Source: Amaranthus tricolor (taxonomy: Eukaryota; Streptophyta; Magnoliopsida; Caryophyllales; Amaranthaceae). From it: a DNA stretch of 64,000 bases. Shown piece after piece: positions 40,036 through 50,532 of this stretch; position 1 is the first letter of the stretch; every line of letters starts with the position of its first letter. Position numbers and translations under genes: made by a program. The notes beneath the pieces are model-generated. The model was given only the letters and a program-made list of their open reading frames with translations. It ran no database searches and had not been told where the DNA came from. The stretch is from assembly GCF_026212465.1 (NCBI RefSeq), contig NC_080058.1:21761161-21825160 (forward strand), read 5' to 3'.

Positions 40036-40412
40036 CATAAAATAACACACCAAGAAACAACAAAGAAGGCTGAACAAGACAGCAACCTACCCGCTGACCA
40101 GTCTACCTTTCCACATGGTTTGACCCTTAACCAAGGAGACCTAGACCCAAGAAACCATGGAAACGTGATCTCCATACATGGACCAAGCCATCAAAGCCCA
40201 AGAACTATGATTGTGGTGCACACAGTTCACTAGCATACACGCGCAAGCTGGGCTGGTCACTGATCAGTGCCCAAGTGTTTTGGTTTTTAATTTCGGTTTT
40301 TAGAGGCATATTTTATAGCACGTGATTTTTAAAGCCGTTAGCTAGCTAGAAAATTATATATAGAGGTTTTCTCTCATCTATATGGATTTAGTTTTGTGAT
40401 TAATAAGAATTC
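40036..40412 (-). repeat. Composite spacer 4
   Basis: Full-length spacer. It contains the perfect 12-base palindrome CACTGATCAGTG (40258-40269), which is CACTGATTAGTG in spacers 1-3. Confidence 0.87.
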
Positions 40413-41258
40413 TCATTTTATGCATAAAAGTGCCAAAAATATTTAAAAACCCATAAAATCATAACTTAACACGTAATTTCTAGCATAGGACTATTATTTT
40501 TCAATTCTAACCACTTCAAAACAATAGTATGTACCAAAGAGTGTTATATTCCAAATTTCGTGCAAAACAAACCAAGTTTGAGCTACTTTATGCGCAAAAG
40601 TGCCAAAAACGCTTAAAAACGTATAAAATCGCAACTTAACACGTAATTTCTAGCATATGACTATTATTTCAGATTCTAACCACTTCAACGCAAAAATATA
40701 TACCGAATAGTGTTGTGTGCCAAGTTTCATGCAAAACAAACGAAGTTTGAGTTTCTTTATGCGCAAATGTGGCAAAAACGCTTAAAAACCCATAAAATCG
40801 TAACTAAACACCTATTTTCTAGGATATGACTATGATTTTCAATTTTAACCACTTCCACACAATAATATATACAAAAGAGTGTTGTATGCCATATTTCGTG
40901 CAAAACAAACCAAGTTTGAGCTACTTTATGCGCAAAAGTGGCAAAAACGCTTAAAACCCCATAAAATGGCAACTTAACACGTAATTTCTATCATATGACT
41001 ATGAATTTCAATTCTAACTACTTTAACACAATAATATTTACCAAAGAGTGTTGCGTGCCAAGTTTCGTGCAAGACAAACGAAGTTTGAGCTACGTTTTGC
41101 ACAAAATGGCAAAAACACTTAAAAACCCATAAAATCGTAACTTAACACGTAATTTCTAGCATATGACTATGATTTTCAATTCTAACCACTTCAAGATAAT
41201 AATATATACCAAATAGTGTTGTGTGCCATGTTTCGTGCAAAACAAACCAAGTTTGAGC
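40413..41258 (-). repeat. Family 2 satellite block, 5 monomers
   Basis: Five monomers (about 40461, 40632, 40802, 40971, 41138), parallel to 39201-40035 (shared variant AATTTCTATCATATGAC). Confidence 0.86.
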
Positions 41259-41637
41259 ATAAAATAACACACTAAGAAACAACAAAGAAGGCTGAACAAG
41301 ACAGCAACCTACCCGCTGACCAGCCTACCTTTCCGCATGGTTTGAGCCTTAACCAAGGAGACCTAGACCCAAGAAACCATGGAAACGTGATCTCTATATA
41401 TGGACCAAGCCATCTAAGCCCAAGAACTATGATTGTGGTGCACACAGCTCACTAGCATACGCGCGCAAGCTGGGCTGGTCAATGATCAGTGCCCAAGTGT
41501 TTTGGTTTTTAATTTCGGTTTTTAGAGGCATATTTTTTAAAACGTGATTTTTTTAGCCGTTAGCTAGCTAGAAAATTATATATAGAGGTTTTCTCTCATG
41601 TATATGGATTTAGTTTTGTGATTAATAAGAATTCTCA
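41259..41637 (-). repeat. Composite spacer 5
   Basis: Full-length spacer. The CACGTG hexamer is changed to AACGTG here; the TATATATAGAGG element is kept. Confidence 0.86.
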
Positions 41638-42322
41638 CTTTATGCATAAAAGTGCCAAAAATATTTAAAAACCCATAAAATCGTAACTTAACACGTAATT
41701 TCTAGCATATGACTATTATTTTTCAATTCTAACCACTTCAAAACAATAGTATGTACCAAAGAGTGTTGTATTCCAAATTTCGTGCAAAACAAACCAAGTT
41801 TGAGCTACTTTATGCGCAAAAGTGCCAAAAACGCTTAAAAACGCATAAATTCGCAACTTAACACGTAATTTCTAGCATATGACAATTATTTTCAATTCTA
41901 ACCACTTCAACACAATATTATATACCAAATAGTGTTGTGTGCCAAGTTTCGTGCAAAATAAACAAAGTTTAATCTACTTTATCTACAAAAGTGGCAAAAA
42001 CGCTTAAAAACGACTAAAATCGCAACTTAACACGTAATTTGTAGCATATTACTATAATTTTCAATTCTAACTACTTCAACACAATAATATATACCAAATA
42101 GAGTTGTGTGCCAAGTTTAGTGCAAAATAAACCAAGTTTGAGCTACTTTATGCGCAAAAATGGCAAAAACGCTTAAAAACGCTTAAAAACGCATAAAATC
42201 GCAACTTAACACGTAATTTCTAACATATGACTATGATTTTCAATTCCAACCACTTCAAGAAAATAATATATACCAATTAGTGTTGTGTGCCATGTTTCGT
42301 GCAAAACAAACCAAGTTTGAGC
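41638..42322 (-). repeat. Family 2 satellite block, 4 monomers
   Basis: Four monomers. The last carries a duplicated AACGCTTAAA segment (about 42165-42190), a small slippage event. Confidence 0.86.
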
Positions 42323-42664
42323 TTACAATAACAAACCAAGAAACAACAAAGAAGGCAGAACAAGACAACAGCCGACGCGCTGACTAGCTTACCTTGCCGC
42401 GTGGTTTGAGCCTTAACCAAGGAGACCTAGACCCAAGAAACCATGGAAACGTGATCTCCATACATGCACCAAGCCATCAAAGCCCAAGAACCATGATTGT
42501 GGTGCACACGGCTCACTAGCATACGCGCGCAAGCTGGGCTGGTCACTGATTATAAAGGCCAAGTGTTCTGGTTTTTAATTTCGGTTTTAAGAGGCATATT
42601 GTATAGCACGTGATGTTTATAGCTGTTGGCTAGCTAGAAACCTATATATAGAGGTCACTGATTT
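42323..42664 (-). repeat. Composite spacer 6 (3' shortened)
   Basis: Begins TTACAATAACAAACC. After TATATATAGAGG it jumps to TCACTGATTTAG and then to satellite, so the usual TCTCATGTATATGG...AATAAG end is deleted. Confidence 0.85.
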
Positions 42665-43350
42665 AGTTTGAGCTACTTTATACTTAAAAGTGCCAAAAAC
42701 GCTTAAAAACACATAAAATCGCAACTTAACACGTAATTTTTAGTATATGACTATGATTTTCAATTCTAACCACTTCAACGCAATAATATATACCGAATAG
42801 TGTTGTGTGCCATGTTTTGTGCAAAACAAACCAAGTTTGAGCTACTTTATGCGCAAAAGTGCCAAAAACGCTTAAAAACCCATAAAATCGCAACTTAACA
42901 CGTATTTTCTAGCATATGACTATGATTTTCAATTCTAACCAATTCAACACAATAATATATGCCAAAGAGTGTTGTGTGCCAAGTTTCGTGCAAAACAAAC
43001 CAAGTTTGAGCTACTTTGTGCGCAAAAGTGCCAAAAACGCTTAAAAACGCATAAAATCGCAACTTAACATGTCATTTCTAGCATATTACAATTATTTTCA
43101 ATTCTAACCACTTCAACACAATAATACATACCAAATAGTGTTGTGTGCCAAGTTTCGTGCAAAACAAACCAAGTTTGAGCTACTTTATCTGCAAAAGTGG
43201 CAAAAACGCTTAAAAACCCATAAAATGGCAACTTAACACGTAATTTCTAGCATATAACTATGATTTTCAATTCTAACCACTTCAAAAAAAAATATATATA
43301 CCAAATAGTGTTGTGTGCCAAGTTTTGTGCAAAACAAACCAAGTTTGAGC
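42665..43350 (-). repeat. Family 2 satellite block, 4 monomers
   Basis: Four monomers (about 42723, 42893, 43060, 43230). Confidence 0.86.
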
Positions 43351-43731
43351 TTACAATAACAAACCCAGAAACAACAAAGAGGGCAGAACAAGACAGCAGC
43401 CTACCAGCTGACCAGCCTTTCTTGCCGCGTGGTTTGAGCCTTAACTAAGGAGACCTGGACCCAAGTAACCATAGAAACGTAATCTCTATACATGGACCAA
43501 GCCATCAAAGCCCAAGAACCATGATTGTGGTTCACACCGCTCACTTATATACGCGCGCAAGCTGGGATGGTCACTGATTTGGTGCCCAAGTTTTCTGGTT
43601 TATAATTTCGGTTTTAAGAGGCATATTGTATAGCACGTGATGTTTATAGCTGTTAGCTAGCTTGAAATGTATATATAGATGTTGTCTATCATGTATATGG
43701 ATTTCGTTTTGCGATTAATAAGCATTCTCAC
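43351..43731 (-). repeat. Composite spacer 7
   Basis: Full-length but more diverged spacer (for example GACCTGGACCCAAGTAACC); CACGTG and TATATATAGA are retained. Confidence 0.86.
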
Positions 43732-44234
43732 TTTATGCGTAAAAGTGCTAAAAACGTTAAAAAACTTTTAAAATCGCAACTTAACACGTAATATCTAGCA
43801 CTTGACTTTGATTTTCAATTCTAACCACTTCAACATAATAATATATACAAAATAGTGTTGTATTCCAAATTTCGTGCAAAACAAACCAAGTTTGAGCTAC
43901 TTTATACGGAAAAGTGCAAAAAACGCTTAAAAACGCATAAAATCGTAACTTAACACGTATTTTTTAGCATATGACTATGATTTTCAATTGTAACCACTTC
44001 AACGCCATAATATATACCGAATGGTGTTGTGTGCCAAGTTTCGTACAAAACACACGAAGTTTGAGCTACTTTATGCGCAAAAGTGCAAAAACGCTTAAAA
44101 ACCCATAAAATCGCAACTAAACACGTAATTTCTAGCATATGACTACGATTTTCAATTCTAACCACTTCAAGAAAATAATATATACAAAAGAGTGTTGTGT
44201 GCCATGTTTCTTGCAAAACAAACCAAGTTTGAGC
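43732..44234 (-). repeat. Family 2 satellite block, 3 monomers
   Basis: Three monomers (about 43780, 43946, 44115), the shortest block of the series. Confidence 0.86.
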
Positions 44235-44562
44235 TAACAATAACAAACCAAAAAACAACAAAGAGGGCAGAACAAGACAACAGCCGACGCGCTGACCAGC
44301 CTGCCTTGCCGCGTGGTTGGAGCCTTCACCAAGGAGACCTGGAACCAAGCAACCATGGAAACGTGATCTCCATACATGGACCAAGCCATCAAAGCCCAAG
44401 AACCATGATTGTGGTTCACACAGCTCACTAGCATACGCGCACAAGCTGGGCTGGTCATTGATCAGGTGCCCAAGTGTTTTGGTTTTTAATTTCGGTTTTA
44501 AAAGGCATATTGTATAGCACGTGATGTTTATAGCCATTAGCAAGCTAGAAACCTATATATAG
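44235..44562 (-). repeat. Composite spacer 8 (truncated by copia fragment)
   Basis: Runs from TAACAATAACAAACC to CCTATATATAGA and then breaks into the retroelement fragment. It retains CACGTG at about 44518. Confidence 0.84.
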
Positions 44563-44570
44563 ATCACGTA

Positions 44571-44994
44571 TAGGAGACATGGTCTTTGCTTACCTTGAGT
44601 TCCTTTTCTAATTGGAGACACTTAACATTGCAATTTTCAAGTTTAATTTGTGTCTCCTTTAGCAACTCTATTAATTTATTTTTACTCAATTTGGATGGAT
44701 GGACAAAAAAATGAGTTAGAAGAACATACCTGCTTTATGGCAAAGGCATTAATTTCTACCTTTTGAAAATCTTCTTTTTTCAAATACGGTTTGGGTTTGG
44801 GAGTAATTTCATGATTGGAGTTAGTAATGGTTACCTCAAAATCTCCAATTTCGATGTCTCTCCAAACTTGATAATTTTCTGCTTTGATGAAAATCTCTAT
44901 CCTATTCTTCCATTATGTATAGAATTTTTCCATCGAACATGGGCGGTCTTTGAGTAGAATAACCTTCTTCCATTCGCTCGTTCATAATTGACAT
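44571..44994 (-). pseudogene. Broken copia gag N-terminal fragment
   Basis: A gag-type reading frame starts at the ATG at 44992-44994 (- strand). Its first ~20 residues include QRPPMFDGK, the conserved N-terminal motif of plant Ty1/copia gag. A TAG at 44902-44904 ends this frame; homologous coding continues in another frame (FIKAENYQVW, then a proline/lysine stretch and KKEDFQKVEINAFAIKQ) until a TAA at 44682-44684. Beyond it, the third piece (about 44571-44680) encodes a leucine/lysine-rich heptad-like segment (LIELLKETQIKLEN) expected further into gag, so an internal deletion is likely. The gene is therefore frameshifted, internally deleted and cut off at the composite spacer. Superfamily call is good; exact lineage is not determined. 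Confidence 0.75.
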
Positions 44995-45047
44995 TTTCGG
45001 GAACACCAGAATCTGCCCTCAGGGTTTCCTAATCTACTGGGAACAGG

Positions 45048-45059
45048 GCTCTGATACCA
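45048..45059 (-). other. Copia primer-binding site (tRNA-iMet)
   Basis: TGGTATCAGAGC on the - strand, two bases after the LTR end. This is the usual plant initiator-Met tRNA 3'-end complement. Confidence 0.93.
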
Positions 45060-45324
45060 ATTGTAGACTCAATTAGGAACGGGAACAGCAACAAGAGGGG
45101 GGGTGAATTGTTGTTGTTACTAGTTTAAGCGTTTTTGCCCTGTTTTTGCGGAATTGAATAAAATAAATAAAGCTTAAACTTAGAGCGAAATAATTAAAAG
45201 AGACAAACGATTTTTACGTGGAAACCTTCTAGGCCTAAATAGAAGGAAAAACCACGACCCCTTGGGATTTCTAAATTCTCCACTATGTTTAAGGCAACTC
45301 GTTACAATTACATTAAACATCTTA

Positions 45325-45522
45325 CTTCACTTGAAGCGCATCAACTAGGCCAACTCTTCTCTCTTAAATTGCTTCACTCAAAGCAACAAACTTAGCTTCA
45401 CTAAAAGCTAATTCTCACCACTAGCTTCACTAGAAGCTTTCTCCTTAGCTTTACTCAAAGCTAATCTCTTCTCTAGCTTCATTAAAAGCTATCTAATTTC
45501 CCCCTTAGACTCACCCGAGTCT
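45325..45522. repeat. Cluster of seven ~12-16 bp palindromes in copia LTR
   Basis: Inverted repeats of the form AGCTTCACTA/AAAGCT are spaced about 24-47 bp: 45325-45336, 45371-45384, 45394-45409, 45423-45438, 45447-45462, 45475-45490 and 45507-45522 (AGACTCACCCGAGTCT). The stems covary (AGCTT/AAGCT, GCTT/AAGC, AGACTC/GAGTCT). They are probably LTR regulatory repeats or RNA hairpins in the leader; function not shown. Confidence 0.75.
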
Positions 45523-45714
45523 AATTACAAATTCTCTCAAAAACCCTTACAAAGGATAAAAATTCTCTAAAAATAAAATCAATGAGTTGCACAAGAAAAT
45601 ATTATAAATTAATTGGCATTTTTAAAACAAAATTTTCTTGTAAAAATTCTCCCATAGTTACGTATGATTTAATGGCTCATACTAAGGCAAGTTTTTATGA
45701 ATAACCGAGTCTCT

Positions 45715-45722
45715 TATTTATA
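45715..45722 (-). promoter_or_regulatory. Copia LTR TATA box
   Basis: TATAAATA on the - strand in the middle of the LTR, in the context CTCTATAAATAAGAGAC, as expected for the U3 promoter of an LTR element. Start of transcription would be some 30 bases downstream, near 45685; inferred, not measured. Confidence 0.6.
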
Positions 45723-46508
45723 GAGCTAAAATCCCTAAGAATAAGGAATATTCCAATCCATTATTCCATTATCAAAAGATCATGGGAGTAATGTGGATAA
45801 TGCAGCCATACGGTTATTTGACTAAGTCAAACCAGACAGAAATAACCGCTGTCTTCTGTTCCCTTCAAGCAGCAGTTTCTTCAATAGCTGTTCCTGTTCC
45901 AGTACTAATTGCTGGAACGTTTTTGCTATTAATAGAAACGGTTAATTTTAGTGGGAATGGTTGCTTGCTAATTTTTAGGAATAAAAACCAGTTAAGAAGA
46001 TAGCTAAGACTAATTCAAATCAGTTAGTTCTATATTTAACAAATCCTGGATTTACTAAAAATAGATACTAAAATAAAGGATCTTAAAAATAAAAACGTTA
46101 ATTCATTTTATTTAAGAAAAACGATTTGCCAATTAATTTAATAAATTATTACTGCAACAAATTAATTTTATTAAATACATTAACTAAAAATACTAATTAA
46201 AATATAATAACTAGAATTTTCAGTCAACGTAGTCAATCTTCAGCTTAGGAACAGTGCGCTGTCTCCAGACTTCAGTTTAGCTAGAACATCCAACTTAGGA
46301 ACAGTAGATCTGCTGTCTCCATTTTACATCCCAAGCGATATACTTCTCCTAACATCAATTGAAACATTTTGACATGTACGTTTCCATAAGCTAAGGCATA
46401 GGTACTATCAACGATCATAATCATAATCGGATATCGACCTGCACAATCTCTAAAAACATGTTCGCTTAAATAAAGTGTAGTCATCATCAAAACTCAAAAG
46501 GTCCAACA

Positions 46509-48075
46509 CACGTAATTTAAGACATTTGACTGGTTATTACGATTCTAACGATTTCGACACAATAATATATACCAATTAGTATTGTCTGCCATGTTTCGTT
46601 ACAAATAAAGAAAGTCTCAACCGCTTTTGTCGAGAAAGTGGCCTAAACGCTTAGAAAAACCTAAAAAAGGCAACTTAGCACGTAATTTCATGCATATGAC
46701 TATAATTTACAATTCTAACCATTTCAACACAATAACATATGCCAAATAGTGTTGTGTTCCACGTTTCCTAGCAAACAAACCAAGTTTACACCAATTTTTG
46801 CGAGAAAGTGTCCAAAACGCAGAAAAAAATCTAAAAAACGTAAGTTCGCATCAAATTTTAAGCCTATGATTTATGTTTTTAATTCTAACTATTTCAAAAC
46901 AATAATTTATACCAAATAGTGTTGTGTGCCAAGTTTCGTGGTAAACAAACCATGTTTGAACCACTTTATGCTAGAAAGTGCCAAAAACGTTTAGAAAAAA
47001 TTTCAAAAACACAACTTAGCACGTAATTTCAAGCATATGACTATTGGTTTTTATTCCCACCATTTCCACCCAATACAATATAGCAAATAGTGTAGTGTGC
47101 CAAGTTTTGTTGCAAACTAACAAACTTTAAAATACTTTTTGCAAGAATGTGCCGAAACCTCTTTAAGAAACCTCAAAAACGAAACTTAGCACGTAATTTC
47201 AAGCATTTGACAGTTGATTTCGATTCTAACGATTTCAACACAATAACAAATACCAATTAGTATTGTGTGCCAAGTTTCGTTGCAAACAAAGAAAGTTTCA
47301 ACCGCTTTTGTTGAGAAAGTGCCCAAAACGCTTAGAAATACATAAAAAACGCAACTTAGCACGTAATTTCAAGCATATGACTAATGTTTACAATTCTAAC
47401 CATTTCAAAACAATAAAATATACCAAATAGTGTTGTGTTCCACATTTCCTGGCAAACAAACCAAGTTTCAACCCCTTTTTGCGAGAAAGTGCCTAAAACG
47501 CAGAAAAAAAATCTAAAAAACGCAACTTAGTACCTAATTTCAAGCTTATGACCATTGTTTTTAATTCTAACTATGTCAAAACAATAATTTATACCAAATA
47601 GTGTTATTTGCCAAGTTTCGTGGCAAATAAACAAAGTTTCAACCACTTTTTGCGAGAAAGTACGCTAAGACTTATAAAAAACGCTTAAAAAACCTAAAAA
47701 ACGCAACTTAGCACGGAATTTCAAGCATATGACTATTTTTTACAATTCTAAACATTTCAACACAATAACATATACCAAATAGTGTTGTGTTTCACGTTGC
47801 CTGGCAAACAAACCAAGTTTCAACCAATTTTTGCGAGAAAGTTCCCAAAACGTAGAAAATTTTCTAAAAAACGCAACTTAGCATCTAATTTCAAGCCTAA
47901 GACTATTGTTGTTAATTCTAACTATTTTAAAATATTAATTTATACTAAATAGTGTTGTGTGCAAAGTTTCGTGGCAAACAAACCATGTTTGAACCACTTT
48001 ATGCTAGAAAGTGCCAAAAACGTTTTAAAAAAATTTCAAAAACACAACATAGCACGTAATTTCAAGCATATGACT
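46509..48075 (-). repeat. Satellite family 1, - orientation, left of gypsy
   Basis: Monomers read on + as B (46660), A (46830), D (47000), C (47160), B (47335), A (47505), E (47675), A (47850), D (48020), i.e. the A-B-C-D cycle reversed. The last monomer is cut by the gypsy insertion and resumes at 58642. Confidence 0.92.
48071..48075 (+). other. Target site duplication, left copy
   Basis: TGACT immediately before the 5' LTR, repeated at 58642-58646. Removing the element and one copy restores the normal satellite run CATATGACTATTG. Confidence 0.93.
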
Positions 48076-50256
48076 TGTAACACCCCGATATTTTCCCGAT
48101 ATTTTCTTCCCGATATATTTAATAATTCACTAGTAATATTATTTCTATATATATATTTTATTTATTATTAGGCTTGGTCTTGAGATTTGCAATCCTTTTT
48201 GGCATTTAGAATTATTTGGGCCCAAACTTTTCCTTAACCCATCTTTTATTTTCAAAAAAAAAAAAGAAAATAGGAGGGACTCTTGGTGGAGCTTGTAACT
48301 CCCTTAGGGTAATGAAGGATCAAGGCATTAATCCCATATAATTAACCCTTCTTAATTCCTTAATCATTTTCATTTTGACATCCTTTCATTTCTAAAGTTT
48401 CCAAGGACAAAAAAAAAACATATCCTTTCAAAATTCCTCCTAATCCACATTCCTAACTCCATTACATTTTATTATTAGGTGTTTTCCTTTACAATTGTAA
48501 GTGTAATTTTTAATCTATGTTGATTCTTAAGTTTTAATTTAAAACTCTATGATTATTATATGTTTTATCTTATAATTCATGTTTAATTTAAGAATTTAAA
48601 ATTTCATGTATGATTTTGGGATGTTATTTTCTATCTAAATTGATGAAGAATGTTTCTGTTTAGAGTTTTTAGATATGCATATATGTGAAGAATAGGATTG
48701 GTTTGTGTGATGGCTGATTTTGAAATTTATATATAAAAATGAATGTTCATGTAAAAAAAAATGTGTGTGGTTAAAGAAATTATTGTTGAACAAAGAATTT
48801 AATCTCAAAGATAGTTCATAAGAATTATATAAATTTGGTCATTGATATTTAATAGGCAATGTACCATTTGGATTTCATTTGTTGATGAAATTTTGGTGAA
48901 TCCCGTAGGGTTAGAAAAATGTTAAAAAAAAATTTGTTTTTAGGACACTTTTTGGCTTTGAAATTAGGTTAAAAATACTTATACTATGTCATAAATTATG
49001 GAAATTGGTACCCGGGGGTTTTGACGCCTTCCGGACGCAACGATGAATTCAGATTTTTAGTTTGACAGTTTTAAGTTGTGTTTCTGGACAGATTATGTAT
49101 AATGTCCTGTTTTGTGTGTTTACCATGTTATAGTATGTGATGGATGTTCATGATGTGTGTGGTATTCTAGGTGTGGGTGTAATTGTATATGTGTGTTATG
49201 GATGATTTGAGGAAAATGTGTATGTGTGCTTATTTCCCGAATACGATTGAACCTTGTAGGAAGTCGATTCGTGACCGGGAATTGATTAAGGCGCTTGAGA
49301 GTTGGTTATCTTGCTTAAGGTATGTACACGCAGCGAAGTTCGCATTTAGACCGATGTATCATATAATAATGGTATACAAAAGTAAAGTAGGGATATATAG
49401 TCTGAATAATGTTATCTTTTCGAATAAATAATTTTGATATATTGTTTTGATAAGCAGAGGTAGTATGACCTCACTAACCTTAAAGTGGACATAGCATGAC
49501 GTCAATTGGTGGAAATGAATTACTCGCGGTATATGGGGGCATTATGAGCCACTGCGGGAGTATGCATACTTAACCATAGGCACCGAAGTAAGGCGAGTGT
49601 CTATGGTAAAGACTTGCTTAGGGGTTAGCTCCCCCTAATGTAATGTCTCACCTATGGAGATTGGAGTTGTACCGGCAGTATGGCTGGATAGTACAGCAGT
49701 ATGGCTGACTAACCTTTATATGAAAATAATTATTCTTTATTAGCATGATCGAAGCGTACTTTTCTGCAAATTGACAGCTATTGAATTAAGTCTTTCTCTT
49801 GTTGTAATTAATTATTTGTTATGCGACGTTAGCTGACGTGTACTTTTGGTCTTACCGACCCTGCGATGATGTTGTTTCCTTTCTGGGCAATGACTAGCAG
49901 TAAGTTAAGTTGCAGGTCTGGGGAGTGAGGATTGTCCCTTGGAGAAATAAATCGTTAAGAATATAGAAGTCTTGATAAGAACTTCTAATAAAAAAATATT
50001 TGGTTTTATGATTTGATTTCGTTCTCAAGTTGTAATAAGTAGATTTAATTTTTTCGTTCTTGTCCGCTGCTAAGAATTTCTTATATCTAGTAGTTTATAA
50101 TAACACTAATAGAACTCGATCCGCAAGCTTTCCTTGATTTCAAATCCGTTTTATAACTGCCTTCTAACATCCTGGTTTGACTCGGACTATATTTACCTTT
50201 CTTTAAAAAGGTCGTCTTCTCTTTTCAAACGATCCGAGTTATTCCGAGATGTTACA
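48076..50256 (+). repeat. Gypsy 5' LTR
   Basis: 2181 bp, starting TGTAACACCCCG and ending GATGTTACA. It is about 249 bp longer than the 3' LTR: it has an 11 bp tandem duplication near the start (CCCGATATTTT) and keeps a segment (about 49391-49625) that is deleted in the 3' copy. A short open frame at 49183-49431 is repeated in the 3' LTR and is not a gene. Confidence 0.95.
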
Positions 50257-50258
50257 TT

Positions 50259-50270
50259 TGGTATCAGAGC
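50259..50270 (+). other. Gypsy primer-binding site (tRNA-iMet)
   Basis: TGGTATCAGAGC two bases after the 5' LTR end; matches the initiator-Met tRNA 3' end. Confidence 0.95.
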
Positions 50271-50532
50271 GGGAGTTTTATTTAGTGTTATTTATCTAAA
50301 TTGATAGACTAACGCAAAAAAAAATGATGACGAGAGTAAAGGGGTAGACATTAAGGGGATATGATGTGTTTTGCTTGGTGTCTTTAAGCATAATGTTATG
50401 GATAATTTTGTTGTGTGCTTATTAGATATTTTGTTGATGAATTATGATATTATTTGAGCTTGGAAATTGATTGTTCCTTTGCTCTTTCTTTCATTCGTGA
50501 GTCATGGATTACGGACATTTTTTTTATTTGTC

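Larger units (their letters stand above)
35751..44562 (-). repeat. Composite satellite family 2 / spacer array
   Basis: Seven blocks of a diverged satellite alternate with eight copies of a spacer. Family 2 is related to family 1 in reverse orientation but differs at fixed positions: CTACTTTATGCGCAAAAGTG instead of CCACTTTTTGCGAGAAAGTG, TTCGTGCAAAACAAACC instead of TTCGTGGCAAACAAACC, and CATAAAATCGCAACTTAACAC. The monomer is 168 bp. Satellite blocks contain 7, 7, 5, 5, 4, 4 and 3 monomers from left to right. The first two units (period about 1560 bp) are almost identical. Confidence 0.92.
44563..46508 (-). mobile_element. Truncated Ty1/copia LTR retrotransposon
   Basis: Read on the - strand: a complete 5' LTR (46508 to 45062), a two-base spacer, an initiator-Met tRNA primer-binding site, an untranslated leader and the start of gag, then a break at about 44563 into composite spacer 8. 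The LTR ends TG...CA (TGTTGGACC at the 5' end, GAGTCTACA at the 3' end). Pol and the 3' LTR are absent. The gag fragment resembles the RPPMFDG-type N-terminus of plant copia elements, which sets the superfamily. The sequence CACGTA occurs at both outer edges (44565-44570 and 46509-46514), but without a 3' LTR I do not call it a target duplication. Confidence 0.82.
45062..46508 (-). repeat. Copia 5' LTR
   Basis: About 1447 bp. The - strand begins TGTTGGACC at 46508 and ends GAGTCTACA at 45062, directly before the PBS. Satellite resumes at 46509. It contains the G-rich AGAGGGGGGGTGAATTG motif (+ strand, about 45094) often seen near this end of plant copia LTRs, a TATA box, and a cluster of short palindromes at 45325-45522. 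Confidence 0.85.

Noticed and set aside
43950..44543. A 197-codon open frame on - across spacer 8 and satellite
   Set aside because: Occurs only in this copy, mixes spacer and satellite sequence, and overlaps open frames on the other strand. No recognisable protein.
45782..46003. Open frame on + in the copia LTR (and one on - at 46281-46490)
   Set aside because: Short frames within the LTR U3 region without similarity to known proteins.
44565..46514. CACGTA on both sides as a target duplication of the copia element
   Set aside because: The 3' LTR is missing, so the left copy does not adjoin an element end; CACGTA is also common in the satellite itself. Left as a coincidence.
48146..48170. 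TATATATATATTTTATTT as the gypsy promoter
   Set aside because: It lies about 70 bases into a 2.2 kb LTR and is one of several AT-rich runs; nothing singles it out as the core promoter.
49183..49431. Open frame in the gypsy LTR, repeated at 57800
   Set aside because: Lies wholly in the LTR; duplicated because the LTR is duplicated, and its end differs because of the 3' LTR deletion. Not a gene.
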